A DNA stretch of 64,000 bases from Litoribacillus peritrichatus (GTDB lineage Bacteria; Pseudomonadota; Gammaproteobacteria; Pseudomonadales; Litoribrevibacteraceae). Both the position numbers and the translations under genes were made by a program. The notes beneath the pieces were generated by a model. It was not told the origin of the DNA, ran no database searches, and saw only the letters and a list, made by a program, of their open reading frames with translations. This document shows, one piece after another, positions 25,587 through 34,733 of the stretch. Positions within the stretch are counted from its first letter, which is position 1; each line of letters begins with the position of its first letter. The stretch is taken from contig NZ_BAABBN010000004.1 in assembly GCF_039537985.1 (NCBI RefSeq), positions 1,178,001-1,242,000 on the forward strand. The letters run 5' to 3'.

Positions 25587-26688
25587 TTAAACGAACGGCG
25601 CGATCATTTCACGAGCAATGGCCGTGACAACCACGTTGTAATGTTTACCTCGTTTCATGAGTCGCTGGTAACGCTTACATAATCTGAGTTGAGCTTGCCA
25701 TGCTGTATCTATCACGTTTTTAGGAAGACCTTCCTGTCGTATCTGGAGTTCCTTTGATATATTCGCAGCATATTGATAGCTGTGAGCGCCTTCGATTAAT
25801 AACCTTCGGGCGCGCGAGTTCCCACATTTAGTGATTCCGCCAAGTTTTCGGGAGCCCCCAGAAGAGTGTTCGGTCGGGGTTAATCCCACATAGCTCATTA
25901 ACTTTCTTGGGTGGTCAAAGCGGGAGAGGTCGCCGAGTTCGGCAATGACACCTGTAGCCACCAGTAATCGTATGCCCCGTAGGGCTTGAATGGCTTGAAC
26001 TACAGGATAGTAACGCCACTTTCTCACTTGATGTGTCAGTTCATTATCTAATCGTTGAAGCCGATTGATGCGTTCATTGATTGCTTGAATTAATTCCTGA
26101 AGAACGATTTGCTGTGCAGGATGAGGCAGTACCATTTCGGTTAACCAGCGCATGTGCTTCAACGACCAGTTGGCTGTACCGCCGTACTTGATGTTGTTTC
26201 TTAATAAAAAGGCATGAAGCTGGTATTTAGTGTCGTTTAAATCTCGCATCGCCGTTTCACGAGCACGAGATAGATCACGAACGGCTTCATCTTCAGGTTC
26301 GGGTACGTAGATAGGATCAATGTCGCCATTTTTCAGTAACTGGGTCAATATGAGAGCATCACGCTTGTCGGTTTTGACGCGTTGACCGGGTTTCTTTGGG
26401 ATCATGGAAGGCGCAACGAGATAGCAGCAATGGCCGAGGGAGGTGAGTAAACGATAGATCCAGTAACCACAGGGACCTGCTTCATAGACGAAGTGCAGAG
26501 TGGCGTGTGGACAGACTTGAATTAGAACGTGATTGGAGTTGTCGCGCCAGCTTAATGAAGGCTTGTTTGTTGGTAAGAATTTTACCAAGGTGGTTAGGCG
26601 AATTCTCTCTGCCATCAATGACATAGGCGACTTCGGTGTTTACTTTGTGGGTATCTAAGCCAATAAAAAGTATGCTATCGTTTTTCAT
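25587..26688 (-). pseudogene. IS110/IS1111-family transposase, frame disrupted
   Basis: The N-terminus (MKNDSILFIGLDTHKVNTEVAYV) has the DEDD first aspartate. The rest carries YEAGPCGYWIYR, KTDKRDA and the C-terminal Transposase_20 domain with the serine region TPTEHSSGGSRKLGGITKCGN. The start at 26688 follows GGAGATCAGCACC. The reading frame changes once at about 26505-26525, between KLARQLQSR and PHATLHFVYEAG. A one-base indel therefore separates the first 55 or so codons from the rest. IS110 enzymes are not known to need frameshifting, so this copy is probably inactive. Confidence 0.85.
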
Positions 26689-26803
26689 GGTGCTGATCTC
26701 CATTTATAGTCTTCGAAAACTATATTATGGCTCTGGCTTTGCTAACCCACGAATTGGAGGTCAGCACTCTCTCGTGGGGAGTCGTGATGTCTAGGCGTTC
26801 GGT

Positions 26804-27187
26804 ATGAAATGCATCCAATGTTCATCTGAAAAACTCAAGCATCCAGATAAGCAAAGCTCTATGGAGTTGGTTAAATGCTTGTCATGTGGACATGAGTTTT
26901 ACGTGCATTGCTTTTATCCAATACCAGATGTGTTTCAAAGTAAGCACAAGATTTACCTTGGGTATTTTTCGGTTTCAAGTCCAAAAGACACTGTAGCAAG
27001 TTTTATTAAATTAAAGAGTATACTGAAAGGTTGTGAGTGGTTTCAGCTTTCGAAGCTAGAAGCTCAAAAGCTGGAAGGTAAAACAAAATGGGAGCTTGGC
27101 CAGTTTCTGGATATAGAAGTAGAGAAAATACGGCCCCTTTGTAAACAGAAAAATATTGAGATTGAGTTCAATGAAATTAAAGAGTAG
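26804..27187 (+). CDS. Cassette-borne protein with an N-terminal zinc-ribbon-like motif, unknown function
   Basis: The 127-residue protein starts MKCIQCSS...VKCLSCGHEF, two CxxC pairs that would bind zinc. No recognised domain follows; the remainder includes a helix-rich, lysine-rich C-terminus (VEKIRPLCKQKNIEIEFNEIKE). The ATG lies only a few bases after a cassette core (GGCGTTCGGT), leaving little room for its own ribosome site. The IS1111-type element sits just upstream and an attC site follows directly. Function unknown. Confidence 0.75.
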   Translation: MKCIQCSSEKLKHPDKQSSMELVKCLSCGHEFYVHCFYPIPDVFQSKHKIYLGYFSVSSPKDTVASFIKLKSILKGCEWFQLSKLEAQKLEGKTKWELGQFLDIEVEKIRPLCKQKNIEIEFNEIKE

Positions 27188-27193
27188 TGGCCA

Positions 27194-27271
27194 GCCTAAC
27201 AAGCGGTTGAATTGGGATGCCAATTACTACGCTGCGCTACGTAATTGCCTTCCATTAACCGTGCGTTAGCT
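27194..27271 (+). other. attC site 2
   Basis: The left core GCCTAAC (27194-27200) and AAGCGGTTGAATTGG pair with CCATTAACCGTGC and the right core GTTAGCT (27265-27271). A palindromic centre (CAATTAC...GTAATTG) completes a typical 78-base attC. Confidence 0.9.
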
Positions 27272-27292
27272 ATACCGCAAGAAGTTTAAACA

Positions 27293-27613
27293 ATGGAAGA
27301 TTTATTAACTAATTTAGATAAGTTGGTAGTTGAACATAAGCTTGAATCTCTTGCTTTTGAAGGAGCTAAGCAATGGGCTGCATCAGAAGACTTTGATATA
27401 GACTATTCTATAGCTTCTCAATTTAAGTACGATTTTCATGCTCATAAGCTTTGTTTTAAGCACGAATTTAGACCAACACCATACATAGAAACTTATCTCA
27501 ATATTACGCTCGATGAATTGGAAGTGGGTTACTACTGTTGGGTTTCTGATTTAAATGGTGAGATACTTGACGATATGTTAGTTATAACTGATAACCAGTT
27601 AAAGAATAGCTAA
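27293..27613 (+). CDS. Cassette-borne small acidic protein, unknown function
   Basis: The 106-residue protein is acidic with no signal peptide or membrane segment. Landmarks are FEGAKQWAASEDFDIDYSIASQFKYDF and VGYYCWVSDLNGEILDDM. I do not recognise a family. Small cassette proteins like this are often toxin-antitoxin or immunity parts, but nothing here proves that. It starts 22 bases after attC 2, and its TAA stop is inside the left core of attC 3, so it forms a complete gene cassette. Confidence 0.75.
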   Translation: MEDLLTNLDKLVVEHKLESLAFEGAKQWAASEDFDIDYSIASQFKYDFHAHKLCFKHEFRPTPYIETYLNITLDELEVGYYCWVSDLNGEILDDMLVITDNQLKNS

Positions 27614-27704
27614 CAAGGCCATTAAACCGTGGACACAAAACAGCTGGCTTGTGCTCTTTCGTCGCTAAGTATAGCCAGCAATTTTGTGCCGTTTATGGCG
27701 GCGT
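27608..27704 (+). other. attC site 3, right core cut by a group II intron
   Basis: The left core AGCTAAC (27608-27614) and AAGGCCATTAAAC pair with GTTTATGGCGGC. The long inner stems GGACACAAAACAGCTGGCT and AGCCAGCAATTTTGTGCC are also complementary. The right core reads GCGT and then passes straight into GTGTGTC, where TTAG would be expected. The break coincides with the intron 5' end. Confidence 0.75.
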
Positions 27705-28585
27705 GTGTGTCAGGCATGACACTTAACTAGAAAGGTGAAAGTTCTCTTACCAGGTATTCGCAGACGGAAGGCCGCCCCAACCGAAGGTTAGCGAAAGGGC
27801 AAGGGCGTAGTCGTGAGGCTGGGTCTGAAGGAAGTCCAACGCAAAATTGCGGGGCGATGTACAAGAACACAATCTGAGGTGTGACATGAGTGAGGCCAGT
27901 GGGCACGTGATCATTAAGTCTTCCATCTGCATTTGTCTCATGTTTTATAAATTGTGCGTCTACGCAATGAAAGTTAAGTCTGAAGGCGGCCCCGACTTAC
28001 CCTGAGAGGTCTGTCATATGTCGATGGAACGACTGATCTGAAAGCAATTTCAGGTGATCGTATGACAGAAGTCAGCAGAGAGCATAGTAGGTTAATCTCT
28101 TTTAACCGAAGGCTTGAATAAATTCAGCTTAGTAATCATCCGTGAAGTACTCAAAACATTACCTCCGTCAATTCGTTTTGAATCTTAAATCTACTTAAGG
28201 GAGCTGTTTCGAGTGAGAAATCGGATTGAATCAAACAGCAAATTATCACTTTCTCTATTTGATCGCGTTTTAGGTCGGGATAACCTGATTCGTGCATTGA
28301 AACAAGTTCAACGCAATAAAGGGGCGGCGGGCGTTGATGGAATGTCGGTAGACCAACTGACTGAGCTTCTTAAAAGCCACTGGTTAACGATCAAAGCCAA
28401 GCTGCTTAAGGGGAATTACTCCCCTAAGCCGGTACTGAGGATTGAAATTCCAAAAGGCGACGGTACTCATCGTCCCTTGGGTATCCCAGTTGCACTCGAC
28501 CGAGTAAAACAACAGGCAATTGCTAAAGTATTAGAGGAAGAATGGGAACCAAAATTTCACCCGAATAGCTACGGTTTTAGACCCA
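27703..28585 (+). mobile_element. 3'-truncated group II intron (bacterial class C type) in an attC site
   Basis: The 5' boundary GTGTG(TGTC) at the attC 3 core fits the GUGYG start of group II introns. About 500 bases of structured leader (domain I region, for example CGCAGACGGAAGGCCGCCCCAACCGAAG) follow. A reverse-transcriptase frame then breaks off at about 28585. The rest of the protein and domains V and VI are absent, so it cannot splice or move by itself. Insertion of class C introns in attC sites is a known habit. Confidence 0.75.
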
Positions 28586-28602
28586 CGGTGTTCTTGTTCT
28601 AG
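28213..28602 (+). pseudogene. Group II intron reverse transcriptase, N-terminal fragment
   Basis: The fragment includes the RT-0/RT-1 region (LIRALKQVQRNKGAAGVDGMSVDQL), RT-2 (VLRIEIPKGDGTHRPLGIP) and the start of RT-2a/3 (HPNSYGFRP). After codon 124 it loses similarity and ends TVFLF-stop. The catalytic YADD motif, maturase and endonuclease domains are missing. A GTG at 28213 is the likely start, preceded by AAGGGAG. It is non-functional. Confidence 0.88.
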
Positions 28603-28857
28603 TACTGCCTTCCAAGTCATAGATCAGGCCTCTTACATTGACTCAGCAATCTGAGGAGCAAATTCAGCTAAGCTATTTTTTATCCGGTTTAACATATAGT
28701 TTCCTATAGTAAACATTGGCCTACACATTGTGCAGTAAGCAAGAGAACCTTTTTCGCTAAACAAAGCTTTTTTTTTTAAATAATCTCTGCAAAATTTAAG
28801 GTTATTGTTGCCTATTATTTTTTGTATTTCACCTGATTTCGGGGAGTCTTGAGTAAT

Positions 28858-29622
28858 ATGCGTAACTATTGTCTTCTATTTCTTTTTTGGTTGGCCCCTG
28901 GTTGTGCTTTTGGTAACCCGTTAATTATATTGACCGAGCTGGACCCTCCTGCCCAGTATTATTCTGAAAGTGGCGAACTGACTGGATTTGGAATTGAAAT
29001 CGTTCAGGAGATTCAGACGTTAGTTGGTAACAGTGATCCTATTTCTGTGGTTCCATGGGCGCGGGCCTACCATATGATTGAAACGGAAGATAACGTGGTT
29101 CTTTTTCTTATGGCCAGGAATCAGCTTCGAAATGAGAAATTCAAATGGGTGGGGCCAGTTCTTGAATTTAGCTTTGGCCTCTATGCCAAGGAGGATTCAG
29201 AAATTAGCAGCCTGAGTGAACCTGAAGCTCGAAACTTGAAATCTATTGGTGTTTATAGGAATGATGTTAGAGATCAGATTCTGACTCAAATGGGATTTGA
29301 AAACCTGAAGCGCGTAGGCGACAAATTACAGAATGTAAAAATGCTAATGACGAATCGGATTGACGCATATGCGTCTTCGTCTCTGAGTTATGGTATTGAT
29401 GCCTCTGAAGCAGGCTATAAAGAGAGCGACTTAAAGCTTGTTATGACTTTCCAGACGATACAGGCTTACATTGCAATGTCTTTGAATGTTCCCGACCATG
29501 TAGTAGCCAGTTGGAATAGCGCTCTAAAGTCTATGATTGATGATGGAACTTATATAAAAATCCTCAAAAAATACTACCCAACCGCAAACTTACCGACCAA
29601 GGCTATTACGGAGTTCGATTAA
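28858..29622 (+). CDS. Periplasmic solute-binding-like protein (SBP_bac_3 type)
   Basis: The 254-residue protein has a signal peptide (about 1-20, ending GCAFG) and a type II binding fold: LTELDPPAQYYSESGELTGFGIEIVQEIQ, the WARAYHM segment, and IGVYRNDVRDQILTQ. It is another orphan amino-acid-type binding protein like those at 20.3-22.0 kb. I chose the ATG at 28858; an in-frame TTG at 28849 is closer to the GGGGAG ribosome site and remains possible. It separates the cassette array from the cobalamin genes. Confidence 0.78.
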   Translation: MRNYCLLFLFWLAPGCAFGNPLIILTELDPPAQYYSESGELTGFGIEIVQEIQTLVGNSDPISVVPWARAYHMIETEDNVVLFLMARNQLRNEKFKWVGPVLEFSFGLYAKEDSEISSLSEPEARNLKSIGVYRNDVRDQILTQMGFENLKRVGDKLQNVKMLMTNRIDAYASSSLSYGIDASEAGYKESDLKLVMTFQTIQAYIAMSLNVPDHVVASWNSALKSMIDDGTYIKILKKYYPTANLPTKAITEFD

Positions 29623-29698
29623 ACAGCTTTTCTGTCTGGCTGGTATTCACTGGTGACTCAGCGGGAGAGGGGTTAGAAAAATTTTAAGTTCATTGGCA

Positions 29699-32600
29699 TT
29701 ACATCGATCGTTCCATTTCACCCTCAAGATCCAGCAATAAATCTTCTAGCTTTTCAGTGTATTCGCCCGGCTCTTGCCATAGGTTACGCTGAATGGCTTC
29801 GATCATTTTTTCTGTCATTTCTTTCATGGCGGTAGGGTTGTTGTTTTTTAAAAATTCCGCATTTTCCGGCTCAAATAAATAGCACTCTGCGACGTTGGCG
29901 TATTGGTAGTCGGAGATCATGTCCGTGGTGGCGTCGTAGGCGAATAGGTAGTCCACGGTGGCGGCCATTTCAAACGCACCTTTGTAGCCGTGTTGCTGCA
30001 TACCCTTGATCCACTTAGGGTTGGTGACTCGTGAGCGTATGACTCGGTTGAGCTCTTCTTGCAGCGTTTTGATTTTGGGTTGGCTCGGATTGGAGTGATC
30101 GCCGTGATACACCTCCGGTGTTTCTCCTTTGATGACGCGTACAGCGTTGGTCATCCCGCCCTGAAATTGATAGTAGTCATCAGAGTCAAGCAGGTCATGT
30201 TCGCGGTTGTCCTGATTTTGAATGACAGCTTCCAGGGAGCCAAGTCGTTGTTCAAAGGCTTCGAAGGCTTGCGTACCCGTGTTGTTCTGGCCGTAGGCGA
30301 AGCCGCCCCAGTTAACGTAGGCTTCTGCCAGATCGTTGGCGTTGTCCCAACAACCTTCATCAATTAAACCTTGCAGGCCAGCGCCGTAAGCACCGGGTTT
30401 GGAACCAAAGACTCGGTATCTGGCCTGCGTGGTAGCTTTTTTCAGTGGAATACCTTGAGCAGTAAGTGAGGCTACTGCACTTTCAATGTTATTTTTGATG
30501 GTGTTGGTTTGACCAGGCTCTTCATGATCGGCAAGTGCTTGTACCGCAGCATCAAAGATATGCATGACGTTGGGAAATGCATCACGGAAAAAACCGGATA
30601 CCCTTAACGTTACATCGACACGGGGGTGATTCATCATCATGTTGGGCATGATTTCAAAATCCACCACCCGGTTTGATCCGGGTGCCCAGATCGGTTGAAT
30701 ACCCATTAACGCAAAAGCCTGTGCGATGTCGTCGCCGCCGGTCCGCATGGTGGATGTACCCCACACGGAAATGCCGACGGATTTAGGGTAATCGCCATGG
30801 TCTTGCAGGTGCCGCATGATGATCTGTTGGGCCGAGGCTTTGCCCAGTACCCATGCGGCAGGGGTTGGAATGCTTCTGCTATCGACTGAATAGAAGTTTC
30901 TGCCTGTCGGCAGTACATCCAGTCGGCCGCGAGTTGGTGCACCACTGGCACCGGGAGGTACATAACCGCCGGCCAATCCATTGATGACTTGCTTTATCTC
31001 TTGCTCCGGACTGCCATCATACGCCGGGAAGACGGATTGAGTCAGATGGCTGATCAATGCTTTGGTCTTGGGTAAATCGTGGTTATTTAAGAGGCCTTCG
31101 GCACATTGTTCCTGATCGGATTGATTGAGCCCTGCCAAAATGTGCTTTGCTAGATGCTCTAACCGTTCCAGGGTGTCGGCTTCGGTGCGCCAAATTTGTT
31201 CATTTATGTTGCTCAGTAAAGCAGGGCGGTTGCCTTCCCAGGGTTCAGCGGGTGAAATGTCTAAAGGATTAAACTCAGAGTCTTGGTTTGGTTGGGCGAG
31301 TTGCAAATCCTGACTTAAAGCGACAATTATGCTGGCATCTTCAGGACGTTGTTGGCCTCTGGGCAGTCGGGCGAGCGCCACTAGCGTGTCTAAACGCTGT
31401 TCTTTATCGGGCTGTTGACCAAAAATGTGCAGCCCCCCGCGAATTTGCGCTTCTTTTAATTCGCATAAATAGGCATCGAGTTCATTCAGAATGGAATCAG
31501 GGTTGTCTGATTCTTCGTCCCGTAGGTTCAGTTCATTGAGGATATTTGAATCCTGAACCAGCTTGATGATCTTTTTGCGTAAGAATTCTTCTCTGCGAAT
31601 GTCCAGCCCCATGGCTTGATAAAGTTCGTCCACCAGCTGTTCTAACTCGAACAATTCGCCGTAGGTTTCCGCTCGTGTCATGGGGGGCATCAGGTGATCG
31701 AGCACAACTGCTTGGCTACGGCGTTTTGCCTGTGCGCCTTCGCCGGGGTCGTTGACAATAAACGGGTACAAATGAGGCAAAGGGCCTAACGCGATGTCTG
31801 GCCAACAGGTGTTGCTTAAGGCGACGCTTTTGCCGGGCAACCACTCAAGATTGCCGTGTTTACCAATGTGCATGATGGCATCAATCTGGTATTCATGACG
31901 AAGCCAAAAGTAGAAGGCGAGATAGCTGTGTGGTGGCACTAGGTCCGGGTCATGGTAGTTTGCGGCTAAATCGACATTAAAACCGCGAGCCGGTTGGATT
32001 CCAACAAAGGTTTGGTCCAACCGTATGCCTGGAATCATAATTCGGCCGGATCGAACCTTGGGATCATTTTCAGGGTGACCCCATCGTTCTAATACGGCGT
32101 CTTTGCTGTCTTGCGGTAATTGCTCAAAAAGGTGCTGATAAGATTCCAGTGAAATACTTTGCTGGCAGGCACGAAAGTCTAAGGTGTTCAGATCATTGGT
32201 CACATAGTTAAGTAGCTCATTGACCAGTTCAGTGCCTGAATCCGGTATATCGCCCACCGGATATCCTGCATCTTGCAACGCTTTCAGAATATTCAGTGTA
32301 GATGCCGGTGTATCTAACCCAACGCCATTACCGATGCGACCTTCACGTGTGGGGTAGTTGGCAAGAATCAATGCCACCCGTTTTTGTGAATTTGGTTTTT
32401 GGGCTAGTGTTGCCCAGCGACGCGCCAATTCAGCCACAAACTGAGCGCGCTCGGTATTGAGTTGATAGTAGATCGGATCGTATTGGGTTTTATCGCTCTT
32501 TTCTAAAGCCTCTTTGAAACTGATGGCGCGGGTGATGATTCGGCCATCCATTTCGGGCAAAGCGATGTTCATTGCTATGTCTCGAGCCCGTAAACCCTGT

Positions 32601-33604
32601 GGGTGTTCTAACCAATCCTCTTCGCTGTTTGCTGCCAGAATGACTTGTAAAACCGGTGCATTGACATCGAATAAACAGTCTGGTTCGAGATCAGCGGGTT
32701 GTGAGCTTAAATGCTGGTTACCAAGCTGACCACTTGATTCCTTGTCTTGAGTTTGTGAGGAAGCAGAACGAATGGAAAAGGCCGTGGTATTCAGAAAGAT
32801 TTTGCAGTCGCTTTTGGTGGCCAACTCGTTGACGATTGCTTTGCAACTCTCATCTTTTAAAGAAGTAACGGCAATGGGCAGAACGGACAAACATTGTGCT
32901 TGAAGTACTTTAATGAATTCAGAAAAGGCTTGTGTATTGCCGGATTGAAAATGGCTTCTGTAAAAAAGTAAAACGGCGACTGGGTGTTCCGGGTTTTGGG
33001 TGCTAAGCCACTCCTGATAACCGATTTCGTGTCGATCCGGGCAGTAGATTAAGGTTTTTGGTAATGGCCTGGGTTCTTCAAAAATAATTTCAGTGTTCTT
33101 GTCTGTACCATTCACACTAAAGAATGTCTGCTGAATATAGCGGAAAAGATTTTCAGTATTACGAATACCGCCTTCTCGCAGATAGCGCCATATCCGATGT
33201 AATTCCGTATTGGGCAAGTTACTGGCCGCTTGCAGTTCGGTATCGACTTCATCGTCGCCCGGTACAATGGCTAGTTTGGCGCCGGTACGGGCACAAATCT
33301 CTTCGAGTTGCTCAACGCCATAGGGAAGGTAGGCTTTACCGCCCAGTAAAGAAACAATGATCAGCCTGGCGTGTTCAAGGACTTTGTGGGCGTATAAATC
33401 AAACGCAGCGGGCTTGGTGAGATGAACAAAGTTTGCCAAACGAATGCTTGGGTAGTCGTCTGGCAATTGTTCTGCGTATCGGGCGAGAAGTCCTAATGTA
33501 CTGTCTTGAGCACAGAGGATGACAATGTCAGCTGGCGTTTGCTGGAGATCAATGATGCCTTCTTCGTCACTGAAACCACCGGGTTTTGCGGCCAATAAAT
33601 GCAT
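29699..33604 (-). CDS. cobN: Cobaltochelatase large subunit CobN
   Basis: The 1301-residue protein matches CobN in length and landmark segments. These include the metal/tetrapyrrole-site region HIGKHGNLEWLPGKSVALS, GNGVGLDTPAS, PPGASGAPTRGRLDVLPTGRNFYSVD and WGTSTMRTGGDDIAQAFAL. CobN inserts cobalt into hydrogenobyrinic acid a,c-diamide in the late-insertion (aerobic) route, driven by an ATPase partner. Here that partner is probably the ChlI/ChlD fusion at the head of the operon. AGAGGACAG precedes the start. It is the last gene of the long minus-strand operon, 26 bases after cobW. CobN and the related ChlH differ in substrate; the cobalamin context decides for CobN. Confidence 0.95.
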   Translation of the reverse strand: MHLLAAKPGGFSDEEGIIDLQQTPADIVILCAQDSTLGLLARYAEQLPDDYPSIRLANFVHLTKPAAFDLYAHKVLEHARLIIVSLLGGKAYLPYGVEQLEEICARTGAKLAIVPGDDEVDTELQAASNLPNTELHRIWRYLREGGIRNTENLFRYIQQTFFSVNGTDKNTEIIFEEPRPLPKTLIYCPDRHEIGYQEWLSTQNPEHPVAVLLFYRSHFQSGNTQAFSEFIKVLQAQCLSVLPIAVTSLKDESCKAIVNELATKSDCKIFLNTTAFSIRSASSQTQDKESSGQLGNQHLSSQPADLEPDCLFDVNAPVLQVILAANSEEDWLEHPQGLRARDIAMNIALPEMDGRIITRAISFKEALEKSDKTQYDPIYYQLNTERAQFVAELARRWATLAQKPNSQKRVALILANYPTREGRIGNGVGLDTPASTLNILKALQDAGYPVGDIPDSGTELVNELLNYVTNDLNTLDFRACQQSISLESYQHLFEQLPQDSKDAVLERWGHPENDPKVRSGRIMIPGIRLDQTFVGIQPARGFNVDLAANYHDPDLVPPHSYLAFYFWLRHEYQIDAIMHIGKHGNLEWLPGKSVALSNTCWPDIALGPLPHLYPFIVNDPGEGAQAKRRSQAVVLDHLMPPMTRAETYGELFELEQLVDELYQAMGLDIRREEFLRKKIIKLVQDSNILNELNLRDEESDNPDSILNELDAYLCELKEAQIRGGLHIFGQQPDKEQRLDTLVALARLPRGQQRPEDASIIVALSQDLQLAQPNQDSEFNPLDISPAEPWEGNRPALLSNINEQIWRTEADTLERLEHLAKHILAGLNQSDQEQCAEGLLNNHDLPKTKALISHLTQSVFPAYDGSPEQEIKQVINGLAGGYVPPGASGAPTRGRLDVLPTGRNFYSVDSRSIPTPAAWVLGKASAQQIIMRHLQDHGDYPKSVGISVWGTSTMRTGGDDIAQAFALMGIQPIWAPGSNRVVDFEIMPNMMMNHPRVDVTLRVSGFFRDAFPNVMHIFDAAVQALADHEEPGQTNTIKNNIESAVASLTAQGIPLKKATTQARYRVFGSKPGAYGAGLQGLIDEGCWDNANDLAEAYVNWGGFAYGQNNTGTQAFEAFEQRLGSLEAVIQNQDNREHDLLDSDDYYQFQGGMTNAVRVIKGETPEVYHGDHSNPSQPKIKTLQEELNRVIRSRVTNPKWIKGMQQHGYKGAFEMAATVDYLFAYDATTDMISDYQYANVAECYLFEPENAEFLKNNNPTAMKEMTEKMIEAIQRNLWQEPGEYTEKLEDLLLDLEGEMERSM

Positions 33605-33630
33605 TGCTGTCCTCTGTATTCAAACAATAG

Positions 33631-34710
33631 TTAAACTTCTGCAGTTTTGAGCGATGCAGTCAGATTGGCTTCGTTCAGATCTTTACCGATCAATACGATG
33701 CCACTGCTTCGTGTTTCATCGGCTTGCCATAAGCGATCAAAGTAACTGTCGATGCGTTGGCCAACACCCTGGATGACTTGTCTCATGGGTTTGCCCGGCA
33801 ACGCAGCAAATCCTTTGGCTCGGTAGATGTTGTTATCGGCGATGAGTTGCTTGATCACTGAAATCAGTTTGTCACTGTCAACTTCACCGAGCTTGATGGA
33901 CAGTGAGTCAAAATCATCGTGCGCGTGTTTATGGTGGTGACCGTGATCGTGGTGGTGATCGTGGTGGGTATGAACGTGATTAATACGATCTTCCGACGCC
34001 GCTTCCAACCCCATGATTAACTCAGAAGCAATTTCACCATTACTGACATTGATCAGTTTGACTTCGTCAGAAATTCGACCTCGCACTGTGTTCTCAACCT
34101 GGCTGCGTGTGGCTTCGTCCAATAGGTCGTTTTTGCTGACGACGATCAGGTCGGCGGAGTTGATTTGATCTTCCAGCAGTTCTTGCAGGCTAGGGTCGTG
34201 ATCCAAACTGTCATCGGCTTTGCGTTGTGTTTCCACTTGCTCAGGGTTGTGTGCAAAACGACCATCTGCAACAGCTGGCCCATCAATTACGGTGATCACC
34301 GAGTCTACGGTGCAATGGGCTTTGATCTCAGGCCAGTTAAAGGCTTGAACCAACGGCTTAGGCAGCGCAAGCCCAGAGGTCTCAATCAAAATATGATCAA
34401 TGTCGTCACGGCGCTCAACCAATTGCTGCATGACAGGCAGAAACTCTTCTTCCACTGTGCAGCAGATACAACCGTTGGCTAATTCGTAAATGCCGTTTTC
34501 ATCGTTAGCTGGAGCTTCAGCGTTTTCGTCTTCACAATCCAAAGGGCAGCTTCGAAGAAGTTCAGCGTCAATGTCCAATTCGCCAAACTCATTCACGATG
34601 ACAGCAATACGCTTACCGTTCGCTTGTTTCAGAATGTTTGAAAGCAGGGTGGTTTTACCGCTGCCAAGAAAACCGGTAACAACTGTGGCTGGAATTTTAT
34701 TGAGTTGCAT
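33631..34710 (-). CDS. cobW: CobW, G3E-family GTPase and cobalt metallochaperone
   Basis: The 359-residue protein has a G3E P-loop (GFLGSGKTT, residues 13-21), a metal-binding GCICC motif (80-84), the ETSGLALP Walker-type segment and a SKND guanine motif. A histidine-rich loop (HTHHDHHHDHGHHHKHAHDD, about 230-250) precedes the C-terminal CobW_C domain. CobW proteins use GTP to handle cobalt for the chelatase. It sits 23 bases after cobM and 26 bases before cobN, consistent with delivery of cobalt to CobN. The His-rich loop is a likely metal reservoir. Confidence 0.94.
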   Translation of the reverse strand: MQLNKIPATVVTGFLGSGKTTLLSNILKQANGKRIAVIVNEFGELDIDAELLRSCPLDCEDENAEAPANDENGIYELANGCICCTVEEEFLPVMQQLVERRDDIDHILIETSGLALPKPLVQAFNWPEIKAHCTVDSVITVIDGPAVADGRFAHNPEQVETQRKADDSLDHDPSLQELLEDQINSADLIVVSKNDLLDEATRSQVENTVRGRISDEVKLINVSNGEIASELIMGLEAASEDRINHVHTHHDHHHDHGHHHKHAHDDFDSLSIKLGEVDSDKLISVIKQLIADNNIYRAKGFAALPGKPMRQVIQGVGQRIDSYFDRLWQADETRSSGIVLIGKDLNEANLTASLKTAEV

Positions 34711-34733
34711 TTTTTCTATTCCTTGAAATCAGA

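Larger units (their letters stand above)
25195..26790 (-). mobile_element. IS110/IS1111-type insertion sequence at an attC core
   Basis: Subterminal inverted repeats of 11 exact bases, GACTCCCCACG at 25197-25207 and CGTGGGGAGTC at 26773-26783, bracket a DEDD transposase read on the minus strand. The flanks are cassette cores on both sides: GGCGTTGGT to the left and GGCGTTCGGT at 26795-26803 to the right. This is the placement known for the IS1111-attC group. A 390-base non-coding end lies downstream of the transposase. Exact termini are uncertain by a few bases. Confidence 0.75.

Noticed and set aside
22100..28900. CRISPR array among the short repeats of the island
   Set aside because: The repeats are single attC-type hairpins with genes between them. 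No regularly spaced identical repeats or cas genes were seen.
29699..33604. Magnesium chelatase ChlH, in place of CobN
   Set aside because: All neighbours are cobalamin genes and no chlorophyll gene is nearby, so CobN is much more likely.
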